Source: CAZQIC01 sp964593555 (GTDB lineage: Bacteria > Bacteroidota > Bacteroidia > JAFLBG01). From it: a stretch of DNA of 64,000 nt. Every line of letters starts with the position of its first letter. Positions within the stretch are counted from its first letter, which is position 1. The stretch lies in the NCBI GenBank assembly GCA_964593555.1, contig CAZQIC010000002.1, positions 39,876 to 103,875 on the forward strand, written 5' to 3'. This document shows, piece by piece, positions 43,605-52,839 of this stretch. Both the position numbers and the translations under genes were made by a program. The notes under the pieces were generated by a model, which saw nothing but the letters and a program-made list of their open reading frames with translations, had not been told where the DNA came from and made no database searches.

Positions 43605-44990
43605 TTACTTTTTAATAATTGTTTGTGTTGAAACTGTTTCGTCAAATGAGAAAACTATTAAATACTGTCCGCTTGCAAACTGTGCCATGTCAATAGTTTC
43701 AATATGTTTTCCCGCTAAGGCCCCGATCTCTCTATATTGCTTGCGATACATAACCTCTCCCTGAATATTATAAATAGCATAATGATTTGATTTACTCGGC
43801 TGAGTTGCTGTAATTTCAATGTTGACAAAATCACTTACAGGATTAGGATACAAAGTAATTACAGGAGCTGAGCTATTTTCTTCAATTCCGGAACCGCCTC
43901 CGGTTGTAACAGTAATAGTAACTACCGAAGAAGTTGCTTGTGCGCTCATATCATCATATGCAATAGCTGTTATACTATGAGTACCAACTACACTTGTCCA
44001 ATTGATTTGATATGGAGAAGAAAGATCACTGCCAATATAATTCGCATCAATATAAAATTGTACAGAGTCGATTGACCCATCAAGATCCCCGGCGGTTGCA
44101 GTGATATTAACTACATTTCCAGCAGTAACGGTTGTACCCGATACCGGTGCAGTAACTGTAACAGTAGGAGAATAATTAGGAACAATCAACGAGTCCATAC
44201 AAAAAGCACAAAGAATTTCTGATCCAACAGCATTTTTCGAAACATATTGTTGTGTTCCCCCCGATGGTGTTCCAATTTGAATGTTCAACTGATATGCAAA
44301 ATTTCCATCAGTTGTAATTTGTGCGATCAAAACAATATTTGAAGTATCCAATCCAACAGAACCATTGAGTGATGCCCATGATCCATTGTAAGTTGAAAAT
44401 ACTGAACCTACTGTTGAGCCGTCTCCAAACACAGCCACCTCGGTACTGATATTTACATCGGTAACAGGTTCAGGCGTTATGGTTGTGGTAATAATGCCAT
44501 CCTGGTTTCTGATAGGTATCCCCATCCATGCATTGCTGTCCTGCAAAACTTTTGGCACGTAACTATTTACGATAGTCGAAACGCCATTGTCTGCGCTTTT
44601 AAGTACTCCAAAACTTCCGGCGCAAGCAGCCCCACATGATAACCACGAATCAACCATCAACGTGTTATCATCCTCATAAGATTTATTGAAAGCCGGGTAT
44701 GAATCCCCTCTGTCAACATTATTAAAAAAAGTTGTTGTAGTGGCAAGACGAAGTTCATGTTCTCCCCCCAGAGTGTTAACGCCATAAGCCGCCTGAAATT
44801 TATAACCGGGCAACATATCAACATATATTCTATAAGTCGTTGATTTAATCGGAAGGGTTCCGCCATCGATGTTAGCTATTGTATCATTTTCGCTTGAGAT
44901 ATAATATGGTTCAACTATAACATTTTGAAGCCCATTCTGTGCATTACCATATGCACTTAATAAAACCAAGCCTAGTAAGATCTTTTTCAT
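43605..44990 (-). CDS. T9SS type A protein with shared N-terminal domain and Ig-like repeat
   Basis: About 461 residues from ATG 44990; an in-frame start nine codons upstream is less likely, since 'MKKILLGLVLLSAYGNAQ' is already a complete signal peptide. The shared domain spans about 18-260 ('VIVEPYYISSENDT', 'TYRIYVDMLPGYKFQAAYG', 'TTTFFNNVDRG', 'VDSWLSCG', 'LNIQIGTPSGGTQQYV'). One Ig-like repeat follows ('VNITATAGDLDGSIDSVQFY'), closely related to those at 32682, and then a type A sorting domain ('ITLYPNPVSDFVNIEI', 'YAIYNIQGEVMY', 'TQTIIKK'). It looks like a short version of the 1131-residue protein. Confidence 0.88.
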   Translation of the reverse strand: MKKILLGLVLLSAYGNAQNGLQNVIVEPYYISSENDTIANIDGGTLPIKSTTYRIYVDMLPGYKFQAAYGVNTLGGEHELRLATTTTFFNNVDRGDSYPAFNKSYEDDNTLMVDSWLSCGAACAGSFGVLKSADNGVSTIVNSYVPKVLQDSNAWMGIPIRNQDGIITTTITPEPVTDVNISTEVAVFGDGSTVGSVFSTYNGSWASLNGSVGLDTSNIVLIAQITTDGNFAYQLNIQIGTPSGGTQQYVSKNAVGSEILCAFCMDSLIVPNYSPTVTVTAPVSGTTVTAGNVVNITATAGDLDGSIDSVQFYIDANYIGSDLSSPYQINWTSVVGTHSITAIAYDDMSAQATSSVVTITVTTGGGSGIEENSSAPVITLYPNPVSDFVNIEITATQPSKSNHYAIYNIQGEVMYRKQYREIGALAGKHIETIDMAQFASGQYLIVFSFDETVSTQTIIKK

Positions 44991-45021
44991 CGTATTTGTT
45001 TTGTTTTTGTTTTTCAACTAT

Positions 45022-45798
45022 TTAATTATAAATGAGTTCATTAAATTGTATTTCCTTCCCTTCAGGGTTTTTAGCAACGTATTGCAATGCGCCTCCTGTC
45101 GGAGTGCCTAATTGTAAATTCAACTCGAAGGATAACTTTCCTGTTGTTGTAAGTTGTGCAATCAATACTTTATTTTCGTTGGTTGGCCCCTGAAATCCAC
45201 CAAGCACAGCAAGTGATCCATTATTAACAGTAAAGGTGGATGCATTTTTTTCTTCATCAAAACAACTTAGGTTAAGCCCGTAGTTGATTAAGGGCCGTAC
45301 ATTTCCTTTAATTAATCCATCAGCTTTGTTAAGAGATTTTCTCACCAATAAAGACCCATCTGAATCTTCTTTTTTCAATATTCCTAAATGAGACTTGGAG
45401 GCAGCACCAATCGTTAGCCAGGAATCTAAACCAACAGAGTTATTGTTAAGCTGATCGATTTCAATTTTATCACCCGTTGGAGATTTACTTAAAATATTAT
45501 TAAAAAAAGTGGTTGTAGTTTTAATTACAAGTTCATGATTTTGAACACCATAAACTGCTTGCAGCGTATATCCAGGTTTCATGTCCACATAAATTCTGTA
45601 TGTAACAGAACCTTTAGCAAGAAGTCCGCCAGCAGTATCAACTATATCTGAGGAATTTGCAACGTAATATTTTTCAACAATTATTGCTTCTAAAGGCACA
45701 TCCATTTCAATATTATCTTTTTTATGCAATGGTGTACGAAACGATGTTGAAGCGAAAAAAAAAGAAACTAAAAAACTATAATAAAATACCTTTTTCAT
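45022..45798 (-). CDS. Stand-alone copy of the shared secreted domain
   Basis: 258 residues; signal peptide to about 20, with a somewhat polar region after it. The rest is only the shared domain (about 35-255: 'IIVEKYYVANSSDI', 'TYRIYVDMKPGYTLQAVYG', 'TTTFFNNI', 'LDSWLTIGAA', 'GILKKEDSDGS', 'VLIAQLTTTGKLSFELNLQL', 'QYVAKNPEGKEI'). It ends directly after the domain without a sorting domain, so it would stay in the periplasm, or be carried out by a partner. It defines the domain limits and is the first gene of the operon, 31 bases before the next start. No known family recognised. Confidence 0.82.
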   Translation of the reverse strand: MKKVFYYSFLVSFFFASTSFRTPLHKKDNIEMDVPLEAIIVEKYYVANSSDIVDTAGGLLAKGSVTYRIYVDMKPGYTLQAVYGVQNHELVIKTTTTFFNNILSKSPTGDKIEIDQLNNNSVGLDSWLTIGAASKSHLGILKKEDSDGSLLVRKSLNKADGLIKGNVRPLINYGLNLSCFDEEKNASTFTVNNGSLAVLGGFQGPTNENKVLIAQLTTTGKLSFELNLQLGTPTGGALQYVAKNPEGKEIQFNELIYN

Positions 45799-45964
45799 TT
45801 TAAATTTTCCCGAGATAAATTTTCAATTGATGAATCTATTTTTCGACATGCGAATGTCAGCATACAAAGTTTATTTTCGTTAAAGGAGGTGTTATCATTG
45901 GGTTAATTTCATGTCAATATTTTTTAAAACGCGTATAAAAATTTAACATAGAGTTTTGTTTTAA

Positions 45965-46651
45965 TTAATCTGCCTGCTGAAGATTTATTTTATAGCCTAC
46001 ACCTTTAATTGTTCCAATAAAGCTTTTTCCTAGTTTTTCTCTCAGTCTCCTGATGTGAACCTCAATAGTTCTGTTCTCAGGAGCGAACTCCTCATTCCAT
46101 ATTTTTTTTGCAATTTCTGTGCGGGTAAAAACTTTTTGAGGAAAGGAATTAAGTAGTGAGAGGAGTTCGAATTCTTTCCTTGGTAAATTTATCTTCGTAC
46201 CACTATTAAAAACAAGATACCTTTCCCTATCAACAACTAAGCCCGTATTTTCAGGAGGTGTACTAGAATAATCTGTTTCATTTACTATTGATCTTTTTAT
46301 CAATGCATTTATCCTCCTTGTCATAACAGAGGCTTTGACAGGCTTAATAATATAATCATCCGCACCAGCATTAAATGCCGCTATCTGCGCATAATCATCG
46401 TCACGGGAAGTGTAAAATATGATTGCAGTATTATTCAACACATTAAAAGATCTCAGCTCAGCACACATTTCAATACCATCTATATCCTGCATCAGAATAT
46501 CAAGAACAATAATGTTTGGTAAAAGCTCAAGAGATTTATTGATTACATTTTTTACATCTAAGGACGTTGTAAATTCATAATCATTGAGATTATTTACTGA
46601 AGTAAATATTTCCTTTACTCCGTTATCGACAATCAATACATTAACAAGCAT
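45965..46651 (-). CDS. OmpR-family response regulator (orphan)
   Basis: 228 residues. Receiver domain about 1-120: phospho-acceptor Asp51 in 'IIVLDILMQD', Thr81 and Lys103 ('YIIKPVK') are present. The acidic pocket reads 'IVDN', so one of the usual two acids is Asn. The winged-helix domain (about 135-225) shows 'LPRKEFELLSLLNSFPQKVF', 'NRTIEVHIRRLREKLG' and 'GVGYKI'. No histidine kinase is adjacent. It lies 166 bases upstream of the five-gene secreted-protein operon on the same strand and could control it; that is inferred from position only. Confidence 0.9.
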   Translation of the reverse strand: MLVNVLIVDNGVKEIFTSVNNLNDYEFTTSLDVKNVINKSLELLPNIIVLDILMQDIDGIEMCAELRSFNVLNNTAIIFYTSRDDDYAQIAAFNAGADDYIIKPVKASVMTRRINALIKRSIVNETDYSSTPPENTGLVVDRERYLVFNSGTKINLPRKEFELLSLLNSFPQKVFTRTEIAKKIWNEEFAPENRTIEVHIRRLREKLGKSFIGTIKGVGYKINLQQAD

Positions 46652-46796
46652 TTGCTAAAAATTTGCTTGTGAAAGTAGTGCCTGAATAATACGTATGTAT
46701 TAATTGAGGGTTAACGATGTGTATCTCAATTAAAACAAAAGTGTACTAGAATGTTTACAAATTGTTTCCACCTATAACAAAAGAATTAATTTTTGA

Positions 46797-48197
46797 TTAT
46801 TGAAACAAATTCACCTGCTCAAATTTTTCTTTGTCAATGTGGGTATCAATTAACATCCCCGACGATATAGGTGGATAAAGTTTATCTAATTCGACCGAAG
46901 AAAGTTTTGCTTCTTTTAATGCTTCCCATCTTTTATCGTAGGAATTAGCGTATGTTGTTGTCATTTGGTACTGCCTTACCAAATATGTTCCAAGCGCTAC
47001 AACCGAAAAACTCATGACCCCAGCTAATCCTATATTTCTTATACGCATATTAATATTACTTTTTATTCCAAGAAAAAAAACAATTACAAATAAAGATACT
47101 AACCACAAAAAACTAGCAGGTATCCATGAACGCAAAGGTCCCAAATTACTTTTGAAAGCGTAAATGTTTACCAATGTAGTGATCAGCAAAGAACCTATAA
47201 TTAAAATTAAAGAGCCAGGAATAACGATTTTTCTTAAACGCATCACTTGTTCCTTATTCAATAAATCTTTAAAAAAATAATTCGATGCAAAAAAAGCAAT
47301 TAGCAGCGTGGCCACGCATAATAAATACTGGGGACGAAAAAAAACATAAATAGCCGGCTGATCCCAGCTATCGTAAAACCTGAACAGTTCCTTATTTTCA
47401 ACTTTAGGAAGTGCTGACAAGCCTTCCAGTACTTGCTGCCTGTGCAATACACCAGGAGAGAAAACATTTGAGATAAAAGAGAGAAAGATCAAAACAAATA
47501 AGGTCAATACTTTTTTTCCGGGTGATGAAAAAATAAATTCGACTACCTTTTTCCAATTGGCTTTTGTAAAACAGATCACAAAAACAGGAGCTAAAACAAT
47601 AATAAGCGCTGCCATAACTTCGGATGATGCGCCAATGTATAAGCCAGATACGATCAGCAAAAAATAATTGAACAGGCCAGACCTTTCTGCAATAATAATT
47701 GAAATGGCAAGACATAAGAACACCACACTTTGTATATGAAAAAAAGTGGAACATATCCACCACCAGTTTTCAATGATCTGGAATGAAAAAAAATATAATA
47801 TTGAACAAAAAAGTATCGAAAAATTTAGCAATAACAAAGAAGAAAAAACTTGTTTAAAAATTTTATTGAAACATATTTTAATTATCCTATGAACAGAAAA
47901 TGAGAGAACGCTTATTGAAACTACGTGATAGAAAAAAACAAGAACTTTGAGTGATGACATTTTAGAAACAAATCCGAACCACAAATAAAAATAGGAAAAA
48001 GCCATCCACCTCCCAGTCCAGTTTTGATAATAGAAATTAACCGCCTCAAAAAATCCACCTTCTCTTTTCAGCGTTTCAATAAAATAAAAATCTTCGAATG
48101 AGAAGCGATTATTGAATGATAGAATTAAATATAGCGCTAAAAAAAGAATGTTTAGTGCGCAAAATACAATCAAAAAAAAACTACGCTTATTTGCCAT
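46797..48197 (-). CDS. Polytopic membrane protein, GT-C/DUF6056-like
   Basis: About 466 residues from ATG 48197 (a TTG four codons earlier is the other option). At least ten hydrophobic spans are visible. An early loop carries 'FSFEDFYFIETLKREGGFF' and 'NWTGRWMAFSYFY', resembling the first periplasmic loop of GT-C glycosyltransferase-like proteins and the DUF6056 family, where the acidic pair would be catalytic. A short C-terminal tail contains 'LYPPISSGMLIDTHIDKEKF'. It lies 23 bases after the OmpA-family gene start-to-end junction on the same strand. Transfer of sugar from a polyprenyl-phosphate donor is the likeliest role, but is unproven. Confidence 0.7.
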   Translation of the reverse strand: MANKRSFFLIVFCALNILFLALYLILSFNNRFSFEDFYFIETLKREGGFFEAVNFYYQNWTGRWMAFSYFYLWFGFVSKMSSLKVLVFFYHVVSISVLSFSVHRIIKICFNKIFKQVFSSLLLLNFSILFCSILYFFSFQIIENWWWICSTFFHIQSVVFLCLAISIIIAERSGLFNYFLLIVSGLYIGASSEVMAALIIVLAPVFVICFTKANWKKVVEFIFSSPGKKVLTLFVLIFLSFISNVFSPGVLHRQQVLEGLSALPKVENKELFRFYDSWDQPAIYVFFRPQYLLCVATLLIAFFASNYFFKDLLNKEQVMRLRKIVIPGSLILIIGSLLITTLVNIYAFKSNLGPLRSWIPASFLWLVSLFVIVFFLGIKSNINMRIRNIGLAGVMSFSVVALGTYLVRQYQMTTTYANSYDKRWEALKEAKLSSVELDKLYPPISSGMLIDTHIDKEKFEQVNLFQ

Positions 48198-48220
48198 GGA
48201 GGCAATCAAACTAATTGCTC

Positions 48221-49222
48221 CTAATTAGTTTCTAATACTTTAAACAATTCGTCCAGCTTAGGTGTGAGGATAATTTCTGTCCTCCTGTTTTTCTTTCTGG
48301 CTTCAGATGTTTTGGCAGGATCAATCGGAATGTACTCACTGCGCCCGGCAGCAGTTAATCTTTTTGGATCGGTTTTGCTGTTGTTCACAATAATTTTTAC
48401 AATGGCTGTTGCCCTCATTACACTCAGGTCCCAATTGTCTTTTATTTCTCCTTTACCATTCATCGGTACATCATCCGTATGACCTTCCACCACAATATTT
48501 ATATCCTGGTTTTGCTCCAGCACCTTCGCTAATTTTTTTAATGCCTCTATCCCTTTCGATTCAACGGTTGTACTGCCTGAGGCAAACAACAAGCTCTCAT
48601 CTAAAGAAACGTATATCTTTCCATTTTTTTGCGTGATCGTTAGTCCTTTGTTTTCAAATCCTGTTAATGCATCAGATACTTTTTTCTTCAGATCATTAAC
48701 TGCATCGTCCTTGCTTTTTAAAATTCCTTCCAATTCATTTACACGTGACTCTCTTTTTTGCAACTCTTCTTTTAACTTATCCAGGTTCGCTTTTTTTGCC
48801 TCCAGTTCGCGCTCAAGTGCTTTTAACTCATCCTGCTTTTTCAATAATTCTTCCTGAGTCAATTGCAATTGGCCGGAAAGTTTTTTTGCATCATCCATAC
48901 TTCCTGCTAAAAGCCTATTATATTTATCTAGCAGTTTTTCATTCAATTCATTTAACTTATCGTATTTAGAAGTTAATTCGCGATAACTCCTTCCGCATAA
49001 CGCAGTATCTTTTGCAAGCCCCATAATCGATTTGGAATCGTCTTTTATCTGCTCTTCCATTTCCTTTTTACGGGTATCACAATCCTGTGCAGATGTTTTT
49101 ATTGCTGCTAATTCTTTATCGGCATTTTCTCTTTTTGCCTTTTCTTCCTCTAATTTTCTTGCAGGAACACAAGCAAATAATGCAATAGAAAGGACTACAA
49201 ACAGACTTTTGTTAAAGTTCAT
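48221..49222 (-). CDS. OmpA-family lipoprotein with long coiled coil
   Basis: 333 residues; lipobox 'LFAC' with Cys near residue 18. Residues about 22-190 form a Lys/Glu-rich coiled coil with heptad-like 'LKALERELEAKKANLDKLKE' pattern. The C-terminal OmpA-like peptidoglycan-binding domain (about 200-325) has 'YVSLDESLLFASGSTTVE', 'INIVVEGHTDDVP', 'NWDLSVMRA', 'RLTAAGRSEYIP' and 'RKKNRRTEIIL'. It should tether the outer membrane to the cell wall with a coiled-coil spacer. It is first in a two-gene unit with the polytopic protein. Confidence 0.92.
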   Translation of the reverse strand: MNFNKSLFVVLSIALFACVPARKLEEEKAKRENADKELAAIKTSAQDCDTRKKEMEEQIKDDSKSIMGLAKDTALCGRSYRELTSKYDKLNELNEKLLDKYNRLLAGSMDDAKKLSGQLQLTQEELLKKQDELKALERELEAKKANLDKLKEELQKRESRVNELEGILKSKDDAVNDLKKKVSDALTGFENKGLTITQKNGKIYVSLDESLLFASGSTTVESKGIEALKKLAKVLEQNQDINIVVEGHTDDVPMNGKGEIKDNWDLSVMRATAIVKIIVNNSKTDPKRLTAAGRSEYIPIDPAKTSEARKKNRRTEIILTPKLDELFKVLETN

Positions 49223-49351
49223 GGCGGTTTACAATTGGTTCTTAATGGTTACAATTATATGAATTTTAAACATTTAAAAGTTGATATTCTTCGAAACTTT
49301 TCAATAGAAAAATACGTTTTATATGTTAATATTACTTTAAACTCAACCGAA

Positions 49352-50059
49352 ATGGCACTTAGCAGTAACTGGATAACGGAGAAGCTCATTGATTTTGAGT
49401 ATAAAAAATACGTTTTGCTTGCTTTTTTGAAGGAAGTGAACGAGCAATTTGAAGAAAACAAGCTTTATCCTCCTTTATCAGAACTTATTTCGCATTACAA
49501 ACAAGTGGTTTCCATCAAAGAGAACAAAGAGAACCTGCTGAACTCCTTCCCGCAAAAGCTTAGCACAATTGATCTCGAAAATTTTAAGATCACCTACGAA
49601 AGGATGATGAGCGATAATGATGTAATGAAAGAAATCGAGGACATCATTAATTTCTCTATACCGAAGTTTGAATACTACCTGTCAGAAGGAAAAAAAATTT
49701 ATGATTCGCTGGAAGAACAGATAAGCATTGAACCTATTGGATTATTGCCTCTTAACAGGGAAGAAGGATATATGCTCATTAACAACAACAATGAAACAAA
49801 AGTGTTCGAATACAGGATAAGCATTTTTGAGCATCCCAATATAAAATACAGAGGCATTCATACTGAATATGTACGCTCCTTTGCAAAAAATATTTCCAAC
49901 ACATTTGAATCAATAAAAACGGATCTCATCAGGGAGAACGCCAGTATGCCTAACCCTGCTGCATTTGCGATTGAAAGCGAAAAAGAAATTCCGTTTGAAG
50001 AAACTTTTTTTCCCATAGCTAAACGAACCCTGGTTAAATTCGTTTCATCTATAAGTTAA
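49352..50059 (+). CDS. Conserved hypothetical cytoplasmic protein
   Basis: About 235 residues from ATG 49352. The frame is open upstream to a TTG at 49235 and an ATG at 49259, but the sequence from 'SSNWITEKLIDFEYKKYVLL' onward is the part that reads like a conserved start. It is predicted mostly helical in the first 130 residues, then beta-rich, with no signal peptide or membrane span. Charged segments such as 'YERMMSDNDVMKEIEDII' are regular. I know no function for it. It is divergent from the OmpA-family gene and ends at a strong bidirectional terminator. Confidence 0.75.
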   Translation: MALSSNWITEKLIDFEYKKYVLLAFLKEVNEQFEENKLYPPLSELISHYKQVVSIKENKENLLNSFPQKLSTIDLENFKITYERMMSDNDVMKEIEDIINFSIPKFEYYLSEGKKIYDSLEEQISIEPIGLLPLNREEGYMLINNNNETKVFEYRISIFEHPNIKYRGIHTEYVRSFAKNISNTFESIKTDLIRENASMPNPAAFAIESEKEIPFEETFFPIAKRTLVKFVSSIS

Positions 50060-50082
50060 GTTTTAAACAATTATCCCCAAAT

Positions 50083-50119
50083 AAAAAGAGGCCGGTATTA
50101 AACCGGCCTCTTTTTATTT
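50083..50119. terminator. Bidirectional intrinsic terminator
   Basis: Perfect 14-bp stem AAAAAGAGGCCGGT / ACCGGCCTCTTTTT with a 5-base loop. It lies between the convergent hypothetical gene and the second peptide-binding lipoprotein gene. Confidence 0.92.
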
Positions 50120-50134
50120 TTAATCTTCTATAAA

Positions 50135-51865
50135 TTATTTTTTCGGTTCGTCAGGAATAAAATAAACTTTTGTAAAATCCCTGTACTCCATAGGATTGGC
50201 GTCGAAGTTCTTTACTTTATTCTGAATAAGCCTGTAATTCTCATCATAGAAAATTGGCATAAACGCGGCATCATCAATGATCACCTGATCTGCCTGCTGG
50301 TATAGGGCATATCTTTTTGTAATATCGGTTTCTTTCATTGCAGCATTAAACAATGAATCAAACACAGGACTTTTATACCTGAAAGTATTTGGAACAGACC
50401 GCTGCTCAATTAACTCAGGAACAAGCGGACCATAAAACAAGGATAAGAAACTTTCAGGATCCGGATAATCAGATATCCAGGCGCCTCTCCAGAAAACAGC
50501 TTTTGCGTGCTCCACACTCTCAAGGTGTTCCCCCCAAGGCATCACATTAATATCTACATCAACATTAATATTTTCCTTCAACATCTTTTGTACCACTTCG
50601 GCAATCTGAATATTCCTGTCTCCCCCTCCCGCATTTATCTGTAAAACTATCTTCGGAAATCCTTTACCACCCGCATAGCCGGCTTGTGCCATATACTTTT
50701 GTGCCATTACAGGATCAAAAGTAAAACCCTTGACCGCTTTTATATCGTACCCCTTAAACGAAGGAGGAACAACTCCACCGGTTGCTGCTATGCCTTCTCC
50801 CTGCAACGTATAAATAACTATTTTCTCTCTGTCAATGGCATAATTAAACGCCTTTCGTACTGCAACCTTTTTAAACGGGTCCAGCATGTTCTGAAATCCT
50901 ATATAAACAGTACTCATTGCAGGCACGACCTGCATGTTGAAATTAACATTATTATCCTTTAAGCTGCCCGGCTCTCCAACTATCTCAGATATCATTTCAA
51001 CGGGTAGCCTAAAGATCATATCAAGATTACCTCTTTTGAATTCAAGAAATTCTGATTTTTTCTCTTTAACAAATGAAAATTTCAATATGTCCAGGTATGG
51101 CAATTGATTTCCATGCTCATCGATAGCCCAGTAATTTTCATTTTTTTCTAAAATAACACTCTCTCCTTCTTTAACTATTTTTACTTTGAATGGCCCTGTA
51201 CCAACACATTTCACACGCATATCAACTCCATACTTGTCAAATGCTTCTTTAGGGAAAACCCAGCCTGCCGGTGTAGAAAGAATATTAAGGAACGCCGCAT
51301 AAGGGTGTTTCAAAGTAATTTGAAGAGTATAATCATCAATTACTTTTACACCTTTAACTCCTTCCGGAAGTGGCGTTTTAGACTCATAATACTCATCAGC
51401 TCCTAAAACCCTTCCCTTAAATGAAGTGCTGAACCATGCATTATCACCACTTGGTTCGCAAAGTTTAGTATAACAGTATTTGAAATCGTTTGCTGTAACC
51501 TCCCTGCCCTTTCCGTCGGCGAAACATGGATCATCATGGAACCTCACACCCTTTCTCAGGTAAAAGGTCCAAACAGTCGCATCTTCATTTTTATCCCATT
51601 TTTCCGCGATACCGGGAACTACGCTCAAATCTAATTGTGAAAGCTTTACAAGTCCTTCATATACCTGATTGGTGATACGATGTGAAACAACTTCAGTAAT
51701 AGCATGAGGGTAAAGATTTCTGAAATCTTCGGTCTCATTCATTTTAAAAACTCCGCCGTAATAAACATTTCCATTCGCCGGCTTTGGTTTTCCATCATCC
51801 TTAGTGTTATCACCACAAGACGAAGCTATTAACAATGCCCCACACAGATAAAAAAGCTTTTTCAT
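50135..51865 (-). CDS. Peptide ABC transporter substrate-binding lipoprotein (SBP_bac_5 family), copy 2
   Basis: About 576 residues from ATG 51865, chosen because 'MKKLFYLCGALLIASSC' is a complete lipoprotein signal; an earlier start at 51904 adds a basic tail in front. Family motifs: 'HRITNQVYEGLVKLSQ', 'AFNYAIDREKIVIYTL' and 'WISDYPDPESFLSL'. It is a paralogue of the protein at 9555-11288 with the same domain order. It should bind oligopeptides in the periplasm or at the surface. No transporter subunits are adjacent. Its own transcription unit ends at the shared terminator. Confidence 0.92.
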   Translation of the reverse strand: MKKLFYLCGALLIASSCGDNTKDDGKPKPANGNVYYGGVFKMNETEDFRNLYPHAITEVVSHRITNQVYEGLVKLSQLDLSVVPGIAEKWDKNEDATVWTFYLRKGVRFHDDPCFADGKGREVTANDFKYCYTKLCEPSGDNAWFSTSFKGRVLGADEYYESKTPLPEGVKGVKVIDDYTLQITLKHPYAAFLNILSTPAGWVFPKEAFDKYGVDMRVKCVGTGPFKVKIVKEGESVILEKNENYWAIDEHGNQLPYLDILKFSFVKEKKSEFLEFKRGNLDMIFRLPVEMISEIVGEPGSLKDNNVNFNMQVVPAMSTVYIGFQNMLDPFKKVAVRKAFNYAIDREKIVIYTLQGEGIAATGGVVPPSFKGYDIKAVKGFTFDPVMAQKYMAQAGYAGGKGFPKIVLQINAGGGDRNIQIAEVVQKMLKENINVDVDINVMPWGEHLESVEHAKAVFWRGAWISDYPDPESFLSLFYGPLVPELIEQRSVPNTFRYKSPVFDSLFNAAMKETDITKRYALYQQADQVIIDDAAFMPIFYDENYRLIQNKVKNFDANPMEYRDFTKVYFIPDEPKK

Positions 51866-51970
51866 ACGTAAATGTTTTTTTCGTATCCTTTTGTCATAAG
51901 GCATACGATCCAGCTAACAAATATATAAATATAATTACTGTAAGGAATCAGTCCTCTCAACAAAATATAG

Positions 51971-52739
51971 CTAAAAATCAACCTCAAGCAGCACAGGACA
52001 ATGGTCGGAATGCCTTGCATCCGGCATTATTACCGACCTTTTGAGCTTATTTTCAAGATTATTACTTACAAGATTATAATCAATGCGCCAACCGAGATTT
52101 TTAGCCCGTGCATTGGCCCTGAAACTCCACCAGGTATAATTGTGCGGCTCCGGGTTAAAATACCTGAAAGAATCAATGAACCCCGATATCATAAAACTAT
52201 CTATCCATCCTCTTTCTTCGGGTAAAAAGCCGGAGGAATTGGCATTACTTACGGGGTTATGTATATCAATTTTTTTATGACAAATGTTATAATCCCCACA
52301 TATGATAAGCTTGCTCTTTTCTCCCTTGAGTTTATCAATATATTGCTGAAAATCACCGAGCCATTTCATTTTAAAAGCCTGCCTTTCATCACCGCTGGAT
52401 CCGGAAGGCATATAAATGCTCATCACAGAAATATCACCATAATCCGCTCTTAATACCCTTCCCTCCTTATCATAAATATCAATTCCGCAGCCATATTCCA
52501 CATGATCTGGCTTGGTTTTGCTAAGGATGGCCACGCCGCTATATCCCTTTTTTTCGGCCGGATACCAATAATGTAAATACCCTGCCTTATCAAATATAGA
52601 AAGGTCCAGCTGTTCGGGCTGGGCCTTTATCTCCTGTAAACATACAATATCAGGGTTTACAGCCTTTAACCAGTCCATAAAACCTTTACTCATCGCAGAA
52701 CGGATCCCATTTAGATTATAAGTAATAATTTTTTTCAAT
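51971..52739 (-). CDS. xth: Exodeoxyribonuclease III / AP endonuclease family
   Basis: About 255 residues from a TTG at 52739. Homologues begin 'KIITYNLNGIRSA', and the in-frame ATG at 52804 would add 22 residues unlike the family. Motifs: 'TYNLNGIRS', 'CLQEIKAQ' (catalytic Glu), 'GYSGVAILSK', 'ICGDYNICHK', 'WWSFRANARAKNLGWRIDYN' and the terminal 'DARHSDHCPVL' (catalytic Asp-His). It removes nucleotides 3'-5' and cuts at abasic sites in base-excision repair. It is divergent from the giant barrel gene, with about 100 bases between the starts. Confidence 0.92.
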
Positions 52740-52839
52740 TTTTTACGTATTAATGTAGAGGCGACAAAAGTATAAAAATGCTTTGTAAAGTGTGCTCCAG
52801 GCATAACCCGCTCAGTAAAAAAATCAATAACTTAGAGGT

